DNA from: Opitutales bacterium
GTDB lineage: Bacteria > Verrucomicrobiota > Verrucomicrobiia > Opitutales > Oceanipulchritudinaceae
Assembly: GCA_020831525.1 (NCBI GenBank)
Contig: JAFIGH010000003.1
Location: 46,764-110,763, forward strand
Direction of reading: 5' to 3'
DNA: 64,000 nt
Shown: one piece after another, positions 33,775-43,842 of the stretch
Position numbering within the stretch: the stretch's first letter is position 1
Layout of the letters: every line of letters starts with the position of its first letter
Program-made: the position numbers and the translations under genes
Notes under the pieces: generated by a model
Databases searched by the model: none
The model's input: only the letters and a program-made list of their open reading frames with translations
What the model was told of the DNA's origin: nothing

Positions 33775-34632
33775 TCACAAAACGGAGTCCCCGCCATCCG
33801 CGTTTTGCGCCGCGTAGATCGTGGCGGCGTAGCGGTTTTCCAACTGAAGTTTTTTCAGGATGTTCTCGACATGCTTCTGCGCGGTGCGGGGGCTGATGCC
33901 GAGGATGATGCCGATTTCCGCGTTGTCCTTGCCCTGCCCTACCCACCGGAGGACCTCGTCTTCCCGTGGGGTGAGTGGTGTCATCTCTCCGGCCGAGGGC
34001 ACGGCCCGCTTGGTCCGCGCCACGGTTTTGGCGGCGGGCGCCCTCCGCCGGGCGAGACGGGCGAGGATCGAGTATTGCGGCCCCAGCGCGCACATGCAGA
34101 CATCGAGGACGTGCTTGTCGCGTCGACTGAAATCCCGCTCCCGGCGCTCAAAATCGACATTAAAAATCGTATTCCGACCCAACGGCCACACTGCCAGCAG
34201 ACCGTAACGGTAGCCCAGATGCTCGAGGGTGAACTTCCAAAACGGATTGCGCGTCCATTCCCGCACCGGCACAAGGTCGCTAATGCGGAGGGCCTCGCCG
34301 GAATCGGTCTCGACGAAGTGCTTCGCGTAGGGATGTTCGAGGGCGTTTTTGGAATAATACTCGAAGTGTTCCCTGGTGAACGGAGGGCTCCCGTAAGCCT
34401 CCACCGCGACGGCCCGCATACCCGGGCGGAAGCGCGTCACGGCGATCGACAGGTTGTCGGCGGCGATGAGTTCGAGCAACCCTTCGTGCGTCTTCCTCAA
34501 AAATCCGGGCATCGTCGATTCGCCCTGGATCTCCTGCGTGACGGCGAGGATGCGGCGCAAATCCTCCGCCTCAAGTGCCGATGCGGCGCGTTGCGAACGC
34601 ACCTTCGCAGCTATTGTTTCCGGTGTGGCCAT
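33775..34632 (-). CDS. LuxR-family transcriptional regulator
   Basis: 285 residues. The C-terminal ~65 residues are a LuxR helix-turn-helix (LTPREDEVLRWVGQGKDN, AEIGIILGISPRTAQKHVEN), the type in which an Arg/Thr helix contacts DNA and the following helix dimerises. The N-terminal ~190 residues resemble a GAF/PAS-like sensor but match no named ligand domain. No phosphoacceptor receiver motif is seen, so it is not a response regulator. It runs in the same direction as the giant gene and ends 91 bases before it, so the most direct idea is that it controls that gene. That is inference from position only. The start codon lacks a strong ribosome-binding site. Confidence 0.85.
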   Translation of the reverse strand: MATPETIAAKVRSQRAASALEAEDLRRILAVTQEIQGESTMPGFLRKTHEGLLELIAADNLSIAVTRFRPGMRAVAVEAYGSPPFTREHFEYYSKNALEHPYAKHFVETDSGEALRISDLVPVREWTRNPFWKFTLEHLGYRYGLLAVWPLGRNTIFNVDFERRERDFSRRDKHVLDVCMCALGPQYSILARLARRRAPAAKTVARTKRAVPSAGEMTPLTPREDEVLRWVGQGKDNAEIGIILGISPRTAQKHVENILKKLQLENRYAATIYAAQNADGGDSVL

Positions 34633-34792
34633 CCCGACTCATCTGCCGCTACAGCTTCCCCGGGACGGTGCCGGGAGGCGTGCTAGCGTTCTGCGGATAA
34701 ATGATTTCGCAGCCGAAAATCCCAATGTTTGCTCTTTCCATTGCGGGTGACGGAGGTAACACATCCAAGCTTCGGCGCAACCCAAAGGAACA

Positions 34793-35491
34793 TCAATCAC
34801 CGGACGGGCGGGGCTTCATACGTAACTTCAGCCGACCGTTGCGCGTGCGGTAGAGGATGATGTCTGCTTCGGGGTCGGCGAACGCCGGGTAGTCGCGCAA
34901 GTTGCTTTGCAGGTAGACCTCGATAGCGCGCTCGAGCGAGTACTTGCGCTCCCGGATGTCGCGGGTGAGCCGCGTGTGCAACTGCGTGCGCCAATGCGCC
35001 TCGACAAGAATGCGCAGGTCAAAGGCATCGCTGAGGCACCGGTGTGCCGCGATTTCGCCCTCGGCAAGAAGTATCCGCGCCGGGCCGACGCGCTGCGTGG
35101 TCCTCGCCTCGCCTGCCACCGAATCGAAAACGGGACGCTCCACTGCCTCACCCCGACGCGCTGTCTCCAAATGCGCCCGCAGGAGCCCGAGCCGGTTGCC
35201 TTCCGGATGCGAGCCCAGCAGCCCCGAAGCGAAGCGATCCGCGCGGGATTTGCGATAGTCGTCGAGGGGCAGGACCGCGCAGCCCGGAACCTGCCCGCAC
35301 AAAAAGTGCGCGATCGTCGACTTGCCCGTTCCACCGGGACCGCCGAGGGCAACAACGACCGGTCGGTCCATCCGCGCCGCAGCCGATTCCATCCTCCCGC
35401 GCACTGCTTCGAGCACGTCCAGCGAGTACGGGCAGCGGGCGTCACCGCTCTTTTCCGGTTCCGGATCCGAATTTCCTCCAATCGTTTTCAC
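34793..35491 (-). CDS. P-loop kinase of the uridine kinase/phosphoribulokinase type
   Basis: 232 residues from a GTG at 35491. The Walker A motif ALGGPGGTGKSTIAHFL is at ~residues 47-63, followed by LPLDDYRKSRADRF, the nucleotide-monophosphate-kinase-like DDxY motif, and later LLAEGEIAAHRC and the lid-like TRLTRDIRERKYSLERAIE. The fold fits uridine kinase, pantothenate kinase or phosphoribulokinase relatives. The substrate cannot be told. The start is uncertain: an ATG at 35548 would add 19 residues of poor coding character, and the AGGAG before 35491 lies about 14 bases upstream, long for a Shine-Dalgarno. No partner genes of pyrimidine or coenzyme A pathways are nearby. Confidence 0.65.
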   Translation of the reverse strand: MKTIGGNSDPEPEKSGDARCPYSLDVLEAVRGRMESAAARMDRPVVVALGGPGGTGKSTIAHFLCGQVPGCAVLPLDDYRKSRADRFASGLLGSHPEGNRLGLLRAHLETARRGEAVERPVFDSVAGEARTTQRVGPARILLAEGEIAAHRCLSDAFDLRILVEAHWRTQLHTRLTRDIRERKYSLERAIEVYLQSNLRDYPAFADPEADIILYRTRNGRLKLRMKPRPSGD

Positions 35492-35659
35492 CGCAAATCC
35501 ACTCACTCCTCTGCATACGGCGCGAGTACTTCCATGAAGCGCTTCCATGCCCGTTCATCGAGGGCATACAATCGACGCTCAAACCGGCTGACAATTCTAT
35601 TCGCGCCGCAATCGCCGGAGACGCCGGGGCGGCGGAGTCGGATCCCGGCGGAGAACGCG

Positions 35660-38600
35660 TCAGTCGAGCAGCCCGGTCCCGTCGACGCGCAGGCGCAGAA
35701 ACCGGTTTTCCTCTCCGGTCAGTAGGCGGCTGTCTTCGATACGCATGCGGTCGCCAAGATTGTTTTCCCGCGAGTCGGCGGACGAATCATAGAGAATTTC
35801 CGGCCACTCCAGGAGATCTTCGGAAGCCTCGACAATGTAGACGATGTCGGTCTTCGCGGGATCGCGTGGAAACGTGATCGAAAGGACAGGTCCCTCCCGC
35901 AGAGCAATACTTGTCGGCTCCGAAGGCACCGGATCGGCGATACGGAGCCCGAACGCGTAGCGCATGAGATTGCTGAGCCCTTTTCCAGCAGGATCGGCGA
36001 ATGGTCCGGAAACGTCGGGTTCGGTCCGGTCACCGGGTTCGGGAAAATTTTCCTCCACCCACTCGCTGAAGCCCGGTCCCGGCGTCACGGATGTCACGGC
36101 AATGTCATCCAGGCGAATTTTTGCGCGTGGGCCGGAGGTCACGTCGAGGTGATGGTAACGCCACTGCAGTTGCACAAGCGGCCGGTCTTCCAGCGCATCC
36201 GGCAAACGCACTGGACCCATCTCAGCAAGGTCGCCCGCTGTATCGCTGCGGATGTATTCCACGGGGCTGCCGTCGATGAGGACATCTTCCCACGGCCCCG
36301 CATCGCCAACGCGGGCTTGGAGGCGCAGACCGTAGACACGTGTGTTGGGCAGGACAGTCTGTGCCGTGAAGCTAACCGCCACATTCGTCACCCCTCTTGT
36401 GTCGAGGGCCACGAGCGCGGCTCCGATGTCGCGGCCCCTTCCAGTATTGATAAAACTGATACCGACTTCACCAAGACCGTTGATGCGGCTGCGTGACTCC
36501 GCCGCATAAGGGAACCCGGCGTCAATCGGAACGGCTGCGTCGCCGGGCGGAATGTGGTAGGCGAAGGGCAATTCTGTATTCACGTCCGGATCGGTGACCT
36601 CGCTCTGCACAAAGATCATGTGCGGCGGAAAAGAACCCGCCGGCTCGGCAGCGCTCCATTCTCCGAAAGCGAACATGCCCTCCGCGAGGGCGTGCGGACC
36701 GGGGTAAACAAGCACATAAACGGAGGTCTCCACCGGAGGGTTGTGCCCGTCCGCCGCCGCCACAGTCACGACCGCACCGCCGGTCTCCACAGGGCTCAGC
36801 CACACCGAAGCGCCGTCCGCCGATGCTGTGAGGACACCCGGCACCGTAGAGACGGTCGTGAAGGTGAGGTCGTCACCGTCCGGGTCGCTGAACCAATCCG
36901 AGACATTCACGGCAAAGGCACCCGCACCCGCCGTGCCGGAAAGCGCCGCGGGAACGGCCTCCTCAACCACTGTTGGCGGAAGGTTTGTACCCTGCAGCGG
37001 CACGCCGCGCAGAACCACGTCGTCGAATCGGTTGTTCCCCGCCTCGCCGCCGTCTCCGCCGGAAAAGCTGATGCGGACGGCGAAGTCCGGATTGTCGGCG
37101 CTTGCGGCGACGCCGCCGAAATCAAAGCGCTGCTCCATGGGCGACTCATTGAACACATTGTATGTCGCAAAATCGTGCCACTCCGCGCCGTCGGTTGTGT
37201 AGGCGATTGTCTGGCTGCCCGCGCCCTGCCCGGAACGCCGCGTGAGGAAATCAAGAGTGACCGCTTCAAATCCGGTTGTAGGTAGTTCGAAGGTGACCAC
37301 CGCGCCAAGGGGATTGTTCACCCGGAGATGCGCTGTCGAAAATCCCTGCGCGGCCGGGTTGCGCTCAAGTTCCGTGTCCGGGCCCGATTCCACTGAAAGC
37401 GCGCCGCCGCCGGTTGTGCGGGACGGTCCTGGAAAGCCCGCTTCCGCCTCAAAGTCCCATGCGTGAACGACAACACCCGGATCGAGCATATCCTCCGCCA
37501 CGAGAGTCGCGGCCGGGCTCCAATCCGCACCGTCGAAAGCACGGGCGAAGATGCGGTCGGAGCGGTTCAGGGCGATATCCGCTTCGCCCGGCGCAGGAGA
37601 AATCAGCACCGCGTCCGGATGAATCCCGCCGCCGGGCAAGCGGGGATCGTTGCCGTCGGTCGTGTAGTAGACGGGCACCGCCGCCGTCATCCTCAGCGTC
37701 CGCCCGTCGATCTCCAGTTGCGGTGGTTCGATGCCGGGGAGCCAACCGGCGCCGCGGAGGTGGGACACGAAGTAGTCGCGCCGCTGTTCAAGGAAGCTGA
37801 TGACCTGGCCGACGGCGGGCAGCCAGTCGCCCTCGCGCGTACGCCCGCTACCCCAGCGGGCGGATTCGGCGATGACGGCCAGATCGATTTCGTCGATACG
37901 GCGCTGGAGTCTTGCAAGGGATTTTTCCGGCGTGAGGGCGCCGTCGCCGAAAAGGTACTTGTGCGCGAGATCGGCAAAGCGCATCCGGTATTCCGGATGT
38001 TGGATGAGGCGCGAGTGCAGCGTGAGCGGATTGAAGCGGTGGAGTTCCGTCCAGCTCACGACGACATTGGTCATGTTGTAGCCGGGCCCGTAGGCGTTCT
38101 GGGCGCCGAGCGAGTGCTCGGTGTCGTGCCGGAGCCATTTGAACCCATTCGGTTCTTTGTAGTTTATCAGCGCATACAGGTTGTTCGGGCGACCGACAAA
38201 GGCGAATGATGCCGGGCTGTCCGGATCCGCCGTGTAGTGAGCGATTAAGGTCAGGATAATGAGATTGTCTTCATCGACGAGAACGGGGAGGTCCGGATTG
38301 CGGGAGCCGTCGGGATTCAGTCCCTGGACACGGTAATAGTTGTCTGTGAACGCACCCGTGAAGCCCTCGTTGATGGCGATGTGGTGCAGCGTCGTCCACG
38401 GGTCCTCCGCCTCGGGATCGACATCCATGTGGTAGTCCGGTTGCCCCGTCTTGACACGGGCCCAGTCTTCACTGCCGCCCCCTAAATATGTGGAGGCAAA
38501 GAACCGGTCGCCGCGTTCCTGCGTCTGGTAAAGGCCCCAGTATTGCCCATTAAGGTAGAGGTGGTAAAACCGGCTGCGCGTGGAGGGTGCACCCATATCC

Positions 38601-40105
38601 AGTTGGGTGTCGCGGGAAAAAACGTCGCGCAGGAAGGTGTTCCGGTTGCTGTTCTCCCATGCCCATGAGTAATTGTTCGCCGTGCGCAAGTCCACACGGT
38701 CGAAGGTGTCCGCTCCCTCCTCTCCGAAGAGCGGAAAGTGAAGCTGCGAGTCGCCGTAAGCCGTGCGGAAGAGGAGGCGCAGGGAATGCTTCGGATTATC
38801 ATCGTTGCGGCTGTAGGCACCGCGAATGCGCAGGCCGGCCTCCACTTGAAAACCGCCCTCAGGACCGGTCTCCGGATCGAGCAATTCCACCGAAACGGGC
38901 CGCTCCCAGCCGACCTGACGGGCGTTTACATAGATCCCGGTATCCGGATCGAAGAGATTCGGCAAATCCGTCACGATGGAAACCGAGGGAATGGAGAGCA
39001 GGCCCTCCCGCAGACGGACACTGTCGTTGGTCACGATCGAGCGCAGCATACCGTATTCGATGCGTTTGTTATTGATCTCCCGGTTCCCCGGCCAGCCCGG
39101 AGGCGCTTGCGCATCCTGCGCGATGACGTCGTCGGGAAAAATCCATGTGCGTGTTTGCGGCGGCACAGACAGCAGCCCCTCGCCGACCACCGCGGCGCGC
39201 AGGGTGGTTGTCTGCGAGATCGTCAGCGGACCGGAATAGAGGGGGGATGCCGGTCCCGGCGTGCTTCCGTCGAGTGTGTAGTGGATCACGGCGGAAGGAT
39301 CGTCGGTCCCGAGTGTCAATTCAAACGGAGTTTCGTGGAATCCCGCCGGTTCGCTCATCGCAACGGGAGGGGGCATGGCGAGCGGGGTCGTGTCATTGGC
39401 CGCCCCCGGGGTCGGGTCGGCAAAATAGGCCCATTCGCCCGGACCGTCCCCCACCCGCCCGTAGGAAACGTCGCGCGGGATGGGTGTGGGAGGAAGCTCA
39501 TCGATGCGCGTGCCGTCAGGGAGTGTCAGGATAATCTCCTCGCCTGCTGCCGAAATGGCAAAGTTGGTGTGCAGGCCGGGCGGTATCGGCCGAATGGAAT
39601 CCAAAGGCATAGGCCGCTCGACCGCGCCTGTATCCGGCCGTTCCCAACCCACGGCAAGATTGTCATCTTCGCGGATATCCGGATGCGCGGGAAAACGGGA
39701 ATGATCCACCAACTGGCTCACGGAGGAGCCGGGGATGTTGAAGTAGACCTCCCGCAGGATCCCGGGCTCCGCGAGTTCTTCGGTAGCCTTGCGGTCTTTG
39801 CCGGATGCCCAGACAAGCCGGTAAGCCCCGGCTTCGATGAAGGTGCCCACGGGAAGGGTCCACTTGAACGGGTTGCTGTAACTGTCCGAAAGGCCCCATC
39901 CCGAAAGGTCGACAGCGCTTTCACCGTAGTTGTATAGCTCGATCCAATCCTCGTAATCGCCGTCTTCGTCAGCTATGGTCGACCCGTTCGAAGCCATCAC
40001 CTCGTTGATGACGACGGAATACTCCTCCGCGGCCTGTCCGCACAGCGCCAGCATGGCTGAGAAAAGTGTCAATGGGGTACGTAGGCAATGGGGTCCAAAC
40101 TGCAT
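35660..40105 (-). CDS. Secreted lamin-tail/CotH-kinase-like surface protein
   Basis: 1481 residues with a signal peptide (LTLFSAMLALCGQAAE). Residues ~28-150 are a lamin-tail domain (VVINEVMASNGSTIADEDGD, YEDWIELYN). A chitobiase-type beta-sandwich follows at ~245-310 (IHYTLDGSTPGPASPLY) and recurs later (YYTTDGNDPRLPGG). The CotH-like kinase core spans ~360-760, with LRIRGAYSRNDDNPKHSL, YLNGQYWGLYQTQERGDRFF and KWLRHDTEHSLGA. CotH kinases phosphorylate secreted proteins and many bacterial ones are surface-attached. The C-terminus carries SEWVEENFPEPGD and GLSNLMRYAFGLRIADP, the module shared with other secreted proteins here. Catalytic competence was not judged. The gene is uninterrupted. 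Confidence 0.82.
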   Translation of the reverse strand: MQFGPHCLRTPLTLFSAMLALCGQAAEEYSVVINEVMASNGSTIADEDGDYEDWIELYNYGESAVDLSGWGLSDSYSNPFKWTLPVGTFIEAGAYRLVWASGKDRKATEELAEPGILREVYFNIPGSSVSQLVDHSRFPAHPDIREDDNLAVGWERPDTGAVERPMPLDSIRPIPPGLHTNFAISAAGEEIILTLPDGTRIDELPPTPIPRDVSYGRVGDGPGEWAYFADPTPGAANDTTPLAMPPPVAMSEPAGFHETPFELTLGTDDPSAVIHYTLDGSTPGPASPLYSGPLTISQTTTLRAAVVGEGLLSVPPQTRTWIFPDDVIAQDAQAPPGWPGNREINNKRIEYGMLRSIVTNDSVRLREGLLSIPSVSIVTDLPNLFDPDTGIYVNARQVGWERPVSVELLDPETGPEGGFQVEAGLRIRGAYSRNDDNPKHSLRLLFRTAYGDSQLHFPLFGEEGADTFDRVDLRTANNYSWAWENSNRNTFLRDVFSRDTQLDMGAPSTRSRFYHLYLNGQYWGLYQTQERGDRFFASTYLGGGSEDWARVKTGQPDYHMDVDPEAEDPWTTLHHIAINEGFTGAFTDNYYRVQGLNPDGSRNPDLPVLVDEDNLIILTLIAHYTADPDSPASFAFVGRPNNLYALINYKEPNGFKWLRHDTEHSLGAQNAYGPGYNMTNVVVSWTELHRFNPLTLHSRLIQHPEYRMRFADLAHKYLFGDGALTPEKSLARLQRRIDEIDLAVIAESARWGSGRTREGDWLPAVGQVISFLEQRRDYFVSHLRGAGWLPGIEPPQLEIDGRTLRMTAAVPVYYTTDGNDPRLPGGGIHPDAVLISPAPGEADIALNRSDRIFARAFDGADWSPAATLVAEDMLDPGVVVHAWDFEAEAGFPGPSRTTGGGALSVESGPDTELERNPAAQGFSTAHLRVNNPLGAVVTFELPTTGFEAVTLDFLTRRSGQGAGSQTIAYTTDGAEWHDFATYNVFNESPMEQRFDFGGVAASADNPDFAVRISFSGGDGGEAGNNRFDDVVLRGVPLQGTNLPPTVVEEAVPAALSGTAGAGAFAVNVSDWFSDPDGDDLTFTTVSTVPGVLTASADGASVWLSPVETGGAVVTVAAADGHNPPVETSVYVLVYPGPHALAEGMFAFGEWSAAEPAGSFPPHMIFVQSEVTDPDVNTELPFAYHIPPGDAAVPIDAGFPYAAESRSRINGLGEVGISFINTGRGRDIGAALVALDTRGVTNVAVSFTAQTVLPNTRVYGLRLQARVGDAGPWEDVLIDGSPVEYIRSDTAGDLAEMGPVRLPDALEDRPLVQLQWRYHHLDVTSGPRAKIRLDDIAVTSVTPGPGFSEWVEENFPEPGDRTEPDVSGPFADPAGKGLSNLMRYAFGLRIADPVPSEPTSIALREGPVLSITFPRDPAKTDIVYIVEASEDLLEWPEILYDSSADSRENNLGDRMRIEDSRLLTGEENRFLRLRVDGTGLLD

Positions 40106-40194
40106 GCATAAGAACGAATAAAAATAGCGGGTGAGGTGTCAACGAACATCGGGATACCGGAAAATTACGGTCGCTTCTTCCAACCGATTCCGTG

Positions 40195-40259
40195 CCTCGC
40201 TGAAGCTTCAGCCTACGCCGCCCGCGCGGTAGGAATGTGTAGCGTGAAGCTTTAGCGAG
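40195..40259. repeat. Intergenic inverted repeat (GTAGCGTGAAGCTTTAGCGAG family)
   Basis: CCTCGCTGAAGCTTCAGCCTAC (40195-40216) and GTAGCGTGAAGCTTTAGCGAG (40239-40259) are imperfect complements that can form a hairpin. Related units occur at 43649-43707 and 2899-2917. It lies between the SLC13 and CotH-like genes. Confidence 0.6.
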
Positions 40260-40289
40260 CGTCGCGCCGGGACGGTCTGCAAGAACCGC

Positions 40290-42062
40290 TCAGAACGGCC
40301 AGACGACGAGGATGAGCGGTATCGCCGCGGCCATGACAACCGCCGTCATCGGCAGCCCGACCTTCCAGTAATCGCCGAAGTGATACCCGCCGGGTCCCAT
40401 GACAAGCGTGTTGGACTGGTGTCCGATGGGCGTGAGAAACGGGCACGACGCGGCGACAGCAACCGTCATGAGGTACGGATCGAGAGAGTGTCCGAATCCG
40501 TCCGCAAGCAGGACTGCGATGGGTGCCATGAGCAAGGCGGCGGCGGCATTGTTGACGACGTTGGAGAGTACGGTTGTGATGACAAAGAGGAGCAAGAGGG
40601 CAAAAAGCGGCGGCCATGCCTTCCCGAGTTCAAGAATGGCGGCGGCGATCATCTCCGCTCCGCCGGTCGCTTCAAGGGCCTCGCCCACAGGTATGAGCGC
40701 GGCGAGCAGGACGATGACGGGCCAGTCGATGCCCTTGTAGGCATCGCGCACGGGCAGCACACCGCTCATCACGGTAGCAAGCGCGGCGATGCCGAGGGCA
40801 ACGGGCGCAGTGAGCCATCCTGCCACCATGGAGGCGACGGCAGCGGCGAAGATCCCCACGGAAAGCACTAGCTTGCGGGGCTTGCCGAGGGTTAAGTCCC
40901 GGCTGGCGAGGGGAAGGCAGCCGAGTTCGGGCAACTTCTCCGAGAGGTCCCTTTCATCACCTTGGAGAAGCAGCACATCGCCGGGCCGGAAGCGCACTTT
41001 GCCGAGGCTCTGCTTGAGCCGTCCGCCTTCGCGGGCCACGGCCATCAAATGAAGGCCGTGCAGGTCGAGCAGGCGCAACTGCGCCACTGTGCGGTTGACG
41101 AGACGGGAATCCGTGCGCACGACGGCCTCGACAATCTGCAAGTCATCGGCCTCCGCCAGTTTGAGCGACTCGGCTTCGTCGCCTCCGACGGTGAGACCTC
41201 CCTTCTCCTCGACCAGCTTGAGCAACTCCGGGTCCGCCTCAATAAGCAGGGCGTCGCCCTCTTTCAGCGCGCCGTAGAACTTGTGGCCGGGATAGCGCTT
41301 TTTTCCCCGGAGAACCGCCAGCACCGGCACCGGTTCCCCGCAGGCTTCCCGCAACTCCCGCAGGGTGCTGCCGACCGCCTTGGAGTCCTCCCCCACCTTC
41401 AGTTCGCTCAGGTAATCCGCCGTATCAAACATTTCCTCCGGCGAGGCCTGTCCGCGACGTTCCGGCGTAAAACGCCAACCCAAAAGGACCAGAAACACCA
41501 ATCCCGCCGCCGCCACCCCCGCGCCCACTGGAAAAAACGAGAACATTCCGTATGTCTCGCCGATTTTGTCCGCCCGGTAGGTAGAGATGATAATGTTGGG
41601 AGGTGTGCCGATCAGCGTCATGAGTCCGCCGAGGAGAGAACCGAAGGCAAGTGGCATGAGCAGCCGCGAAGCAGGCACTTTGTGCTCCCGCGCCATGCGC
41701 AGCGCCACGGGCATGAGCAAGGCGAGCGCCCCAACATTGTTCATGAAAGCCGAGAGCACGGCGACCGTCCCGCCGAGGACGAAGACTTGCATCGTCACAT
41801 TGCCGCCCGCCTTCAACGCGTAGCCCGCGAGAAAGTCGACAAGCCCCGACTGCTGAAACCCCCGGCTGAGGACGAGGACCGCCGCCACCGTGATGACCGC
41901 CGGATGCCCGAAACCCGCGAACGCCGCCTCCGGAGCGACAAGTCCGAGGACGACCGAGGCAAAAAGTGCCGTGAGCGACACAAGATCGTAGCGGAACCGG
42001 CCCCAGATAAAAGCGGCAAGCGTTAGCCCGAGGATGGCGTAGACAAGGTAGGCGTCCTGCAT
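40290..42062 (-). CDS. SLC13-family permease with RCK-C regulatory domains
   Basis: 590 residues. Two sets of hydrophobic segments (~1-200 and ~390-590) carry the SLC13/DASS hairpin motif LIGTPPNIIIS in the first half and PFLTPIGHQSN in the second. Between them, residues ~205-380 form two RCK-C (TrkA-C) domains, including GSTLRELREACGEPVPVLAV and FRPGDVLLLQGDERDL, giving the layout of SLC13-RCK permeases related to sulfate/anion transport. The RCK-C modules may bind nucleotides or ions and control activity. The transported ion is not visible. It is not clearly linked in an operon with the neighbouring cyclophilin gene, as 105 bases separate them. Confidence 0.85.
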   Translation of the reverse strand: MQDAYLVYAILGLTLAAFIWGRFRYDLVSLTALFASVVLGLVAPEAAFAGFGHPAVITVAAVLVLSRGFQQSGLVDFLAGYALKAGGNVTMQVFVLGGTVAVLSAFMNNVGALALLMPVALRMAREHKVPASRLLMPLAFGSLLGGLMTLIGTPPNIIISTYRADKIGETYGMFSFFPVGAGVAAAGLVFLVLLGWRFTPERRGQASPEEMFDTADYLSELKVGEDSKAVGSTLRELREACGEPVPVLAVLRGKKRYPGHKFYGALKEGDALLIEADPELLKLVEEKGGLTVGGDEAESLKLAEADDLQIVEAVVRTDSRLVNRTVAQLRLLDLHGLHLMAVAREGGRLKQSLGKVRFRPGDVLLLQGDERDLSEKLPELGCLPLASRDLTLGKPRKLVLSVGIFAAAVASMVAGWLTAPVALGIAALATVMSGVLPVRDAYKGIDWPVIVLLAALIPVGEALEATGGAEMIAAAILELGKAWPPLFALLLLFVITTVLSNVVNNAAAALLMAPIAVLLADGFGHSLDPYLMTVAVAASCPFLTPIGHQSNTLVMGPGGYHFGDYWKVGLPMTAVVMAAAIPLILVVWPF

Positions 42063-42167
42063 CGGAAGAATTGGATGCCTGTTTGTTTCTGCCTACGCGG
42101 CGTTCGGCAACCTCAAATCCGGGCGGGCGGCCCCGGCGGGGCGCGACCCGTTGCCGACCGCGCCTGC

Positions 42168-43547
42168 TCAGGGAAAGGTGATCTCGAACTGGCCGCGGAA
42201 GGGCACGTTCGCCGGGTTGTCGGCGTTGACAGGGCCGTTGAACCACCCCTTCCCCTCTTCGTGAAAGGACAATGTGGGCTGGACCGCCGTCCAACCATAC
42301 GGACCGACTGACTCGTCAAAGAAAACCGTGACCGTGCGGCGCGCAAGCAGGGAGGCCAGCGTGTCGTCCCCGCCGATGAAAAAGCCCTCCTCCGGCACGG
42401 CGCTCTCGGGGTCTTCCGAAAAATCCTCTATAGCGCCCGAGGCAACCGCGCTGCCGTCCGCCGGTTCGAAGGTCCACGACCCGTCTTCTTCTCCCTCAAA
42501 TCCGAGCCGTAAAGTGCCCTCGGGCAGGGAGAGGCGGATTTCCGTTCCCGCCGCGATCATACTTTGCGGAACCGTCGGCAGGTGCGAATAGTCAAGCCCC
42601 AGCACTTGGAAAAAGGCGGGAAAGGCCACAAGATTCTGATCCGGGTCCTCCGCAAAGACACCCGTGACGTCCGTGAAAAAGTCCGGCTCGTCATCGACGC
42701 TCAGTCCGAAGCCCAGCGTGATCCACGGAAAGTAATCCGGCCCGTCCGGTTCCTCCGCACCATGATCCGCGACCTCTAGAGTTTGTGAACCGAGAAGCGG
42801 ATAATCCCATTGCGCCCGGCGGTGCCAGTGCAGACGCAGGGCCGGGCGCGTGCCCCCGTCGCCGTCGTCGACCATGGAATACGAGATTTCTTTGTTCACC
42901 GGCTTCCATTGCGGGAGTTCCGCCTGAGCGTGCGCCGCCATGAAACCCTCCAGTGCGGGTCCGGACACGACGACGGAGTCCATGACGATTGCATTGACCG
43001 GCCGTTCATTCTCGTCGACCGGATGCTGCCCGGGATCAGCAAACCCGTCGATGACATCCCGGCCCTCGATCACCTCGCCAAAGACCGAGTGATAGTCGTC
43101 GAGAAAGGGTGTTTCCTCCAACGTAATAAAAAACTGCGATCCGTTGGTATGGGCGCCGGCGTGCGCCATGGAAAGGAGGTAGCGCCCGTCGTGGCGCAGA
43201 TCGGGGTGAAACTGGTCTTGGAAAACATAGCCCGGGCCGCCTCCCCCTGTGCCAAGAGGATCGCCGCCTTGAATGACGAAATCGTGGATCAGGCGGTGAA
43301 ACGTTAGCCCGTCGTAGAAGGGCACGCCCTCGCGCAGGCGGTGGGTGCGGGGGTCGAGCCATGCCCGTTCTCCGGTAGCAAGCCCGATAAAGTTGGCGCA
43401 GACGCGCGGCACCTGCTCGTGAAACAGGCGCGCGCGGAAGGTCCCGACTTCACCGTCGTGCGAGATGGTGAAGTCGACATAAATGTCCGCGCTCAAAGGA
43501 ATCAACGGAGCAACGAGGAGGATCAGGGATACAGTCCAATTACGCAT
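42168..43547 (-). CDS. Secreted cyclophilin-type peptidylprolyl isomerase with C-terminal extension
   Basis: 459 residues from [11 protein letters not shown], the start of a signal peptide, with AAAGG about 10 bases upstream. Residues ~25-180 are a cyclophilin domain with the catalytic Arg in [15 protein letters not shown], then [16 protein letters not shown] and the active-site-lid region [13 protein letters not shown]. It should catalyse proline isomerisation in the periplasm. The ~270 residues that follow have no recognised domain but are coherent and Asp/Glu-rich, ending [10 protein letters not shown]. Single-domain cyclophilins are far shorter, so the extension is noteworthy. The longer upstream frame was rejected because it lies in front of the signal peptide. 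Confidence 0.85.
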   Translation of the reverse strand: MRNWTVSLILLVAPLIPLSADIYVDFTISHDGEVGTFRARLFHEQVPRVCANFIGLATGERAWLDPRTHRLREGVPFYDGLTFHRLIHDFVIQGGDPLGTGGGGPGYVFQDQFHPDLRHDGRYLLSMAHAGAHTNGSQFFITLEETPFLDDYHSVFGEVIEGRDVIDGFADPGQHPVDENERPVNAIVMDSVVVSGPALEGFMAAHAQAELPQWKPVNKEISYSMVDDGDGGTRPALRLHWHRRAQWDYPLLGSQTLEVADHGAEEPDGPDYFPWITLGFGLSVDDEPDFFTDVTGVFAEDPDQNLVAFPAFFQVLGLDYSHLPTVPQSMIAAGTEIRLSLPEGTLRLGFEGEEDGSWTFEPADGSAVASGAIEDFSEDPESAVPEEGFFIGGDDTLASLLARRTVTVFFDESVGPYGWTAVQPTLSFHEEGKGWFNGPVNADNPANVPFRGQFEITFP

Positions 43548-43648
43548 CCACGCAGCCTTTGGGACGTTCCCGCCCCAATTCAACAGAAAAACCACACGGC
43601 AGCGCGTCATCACCCAAATCCTATTCATGAAATCGATGGGAGCGCAGG

Positions 43649-43707
43649 CTCGTTGAAGCGTCTCGCTACGCTTTTTATCTGTGGGGCGGGCGTAGGCTTT
43701 AGCGAGG
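43649..43707. repeat. Intergenic inverted repeat related to 40195-40259
   Basis: CTCGTTGAAGCGTCTCGCTACGC (43649-43671, arms with a central insertion) pairs imperfectly with GCGTAGGCTTTAGCGAGG (43690-43707). It lies in the 295-base gap after the ATPase operon. No gene is present in that gap. Confidence 0.5.
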
Positions 43708-43842
43708 TACGGATGCGGTTGGCAGAGCGGGCAGTCCCGGCGCAGGATCATTGAGATGTTACGATTCGCGCCCCGCATTGATGCGGTCCCGCTGCCCGGA
43801 GCCCCCGGTCCACCCGCCGCGACCGCCTGAACCGGCTCCCGC

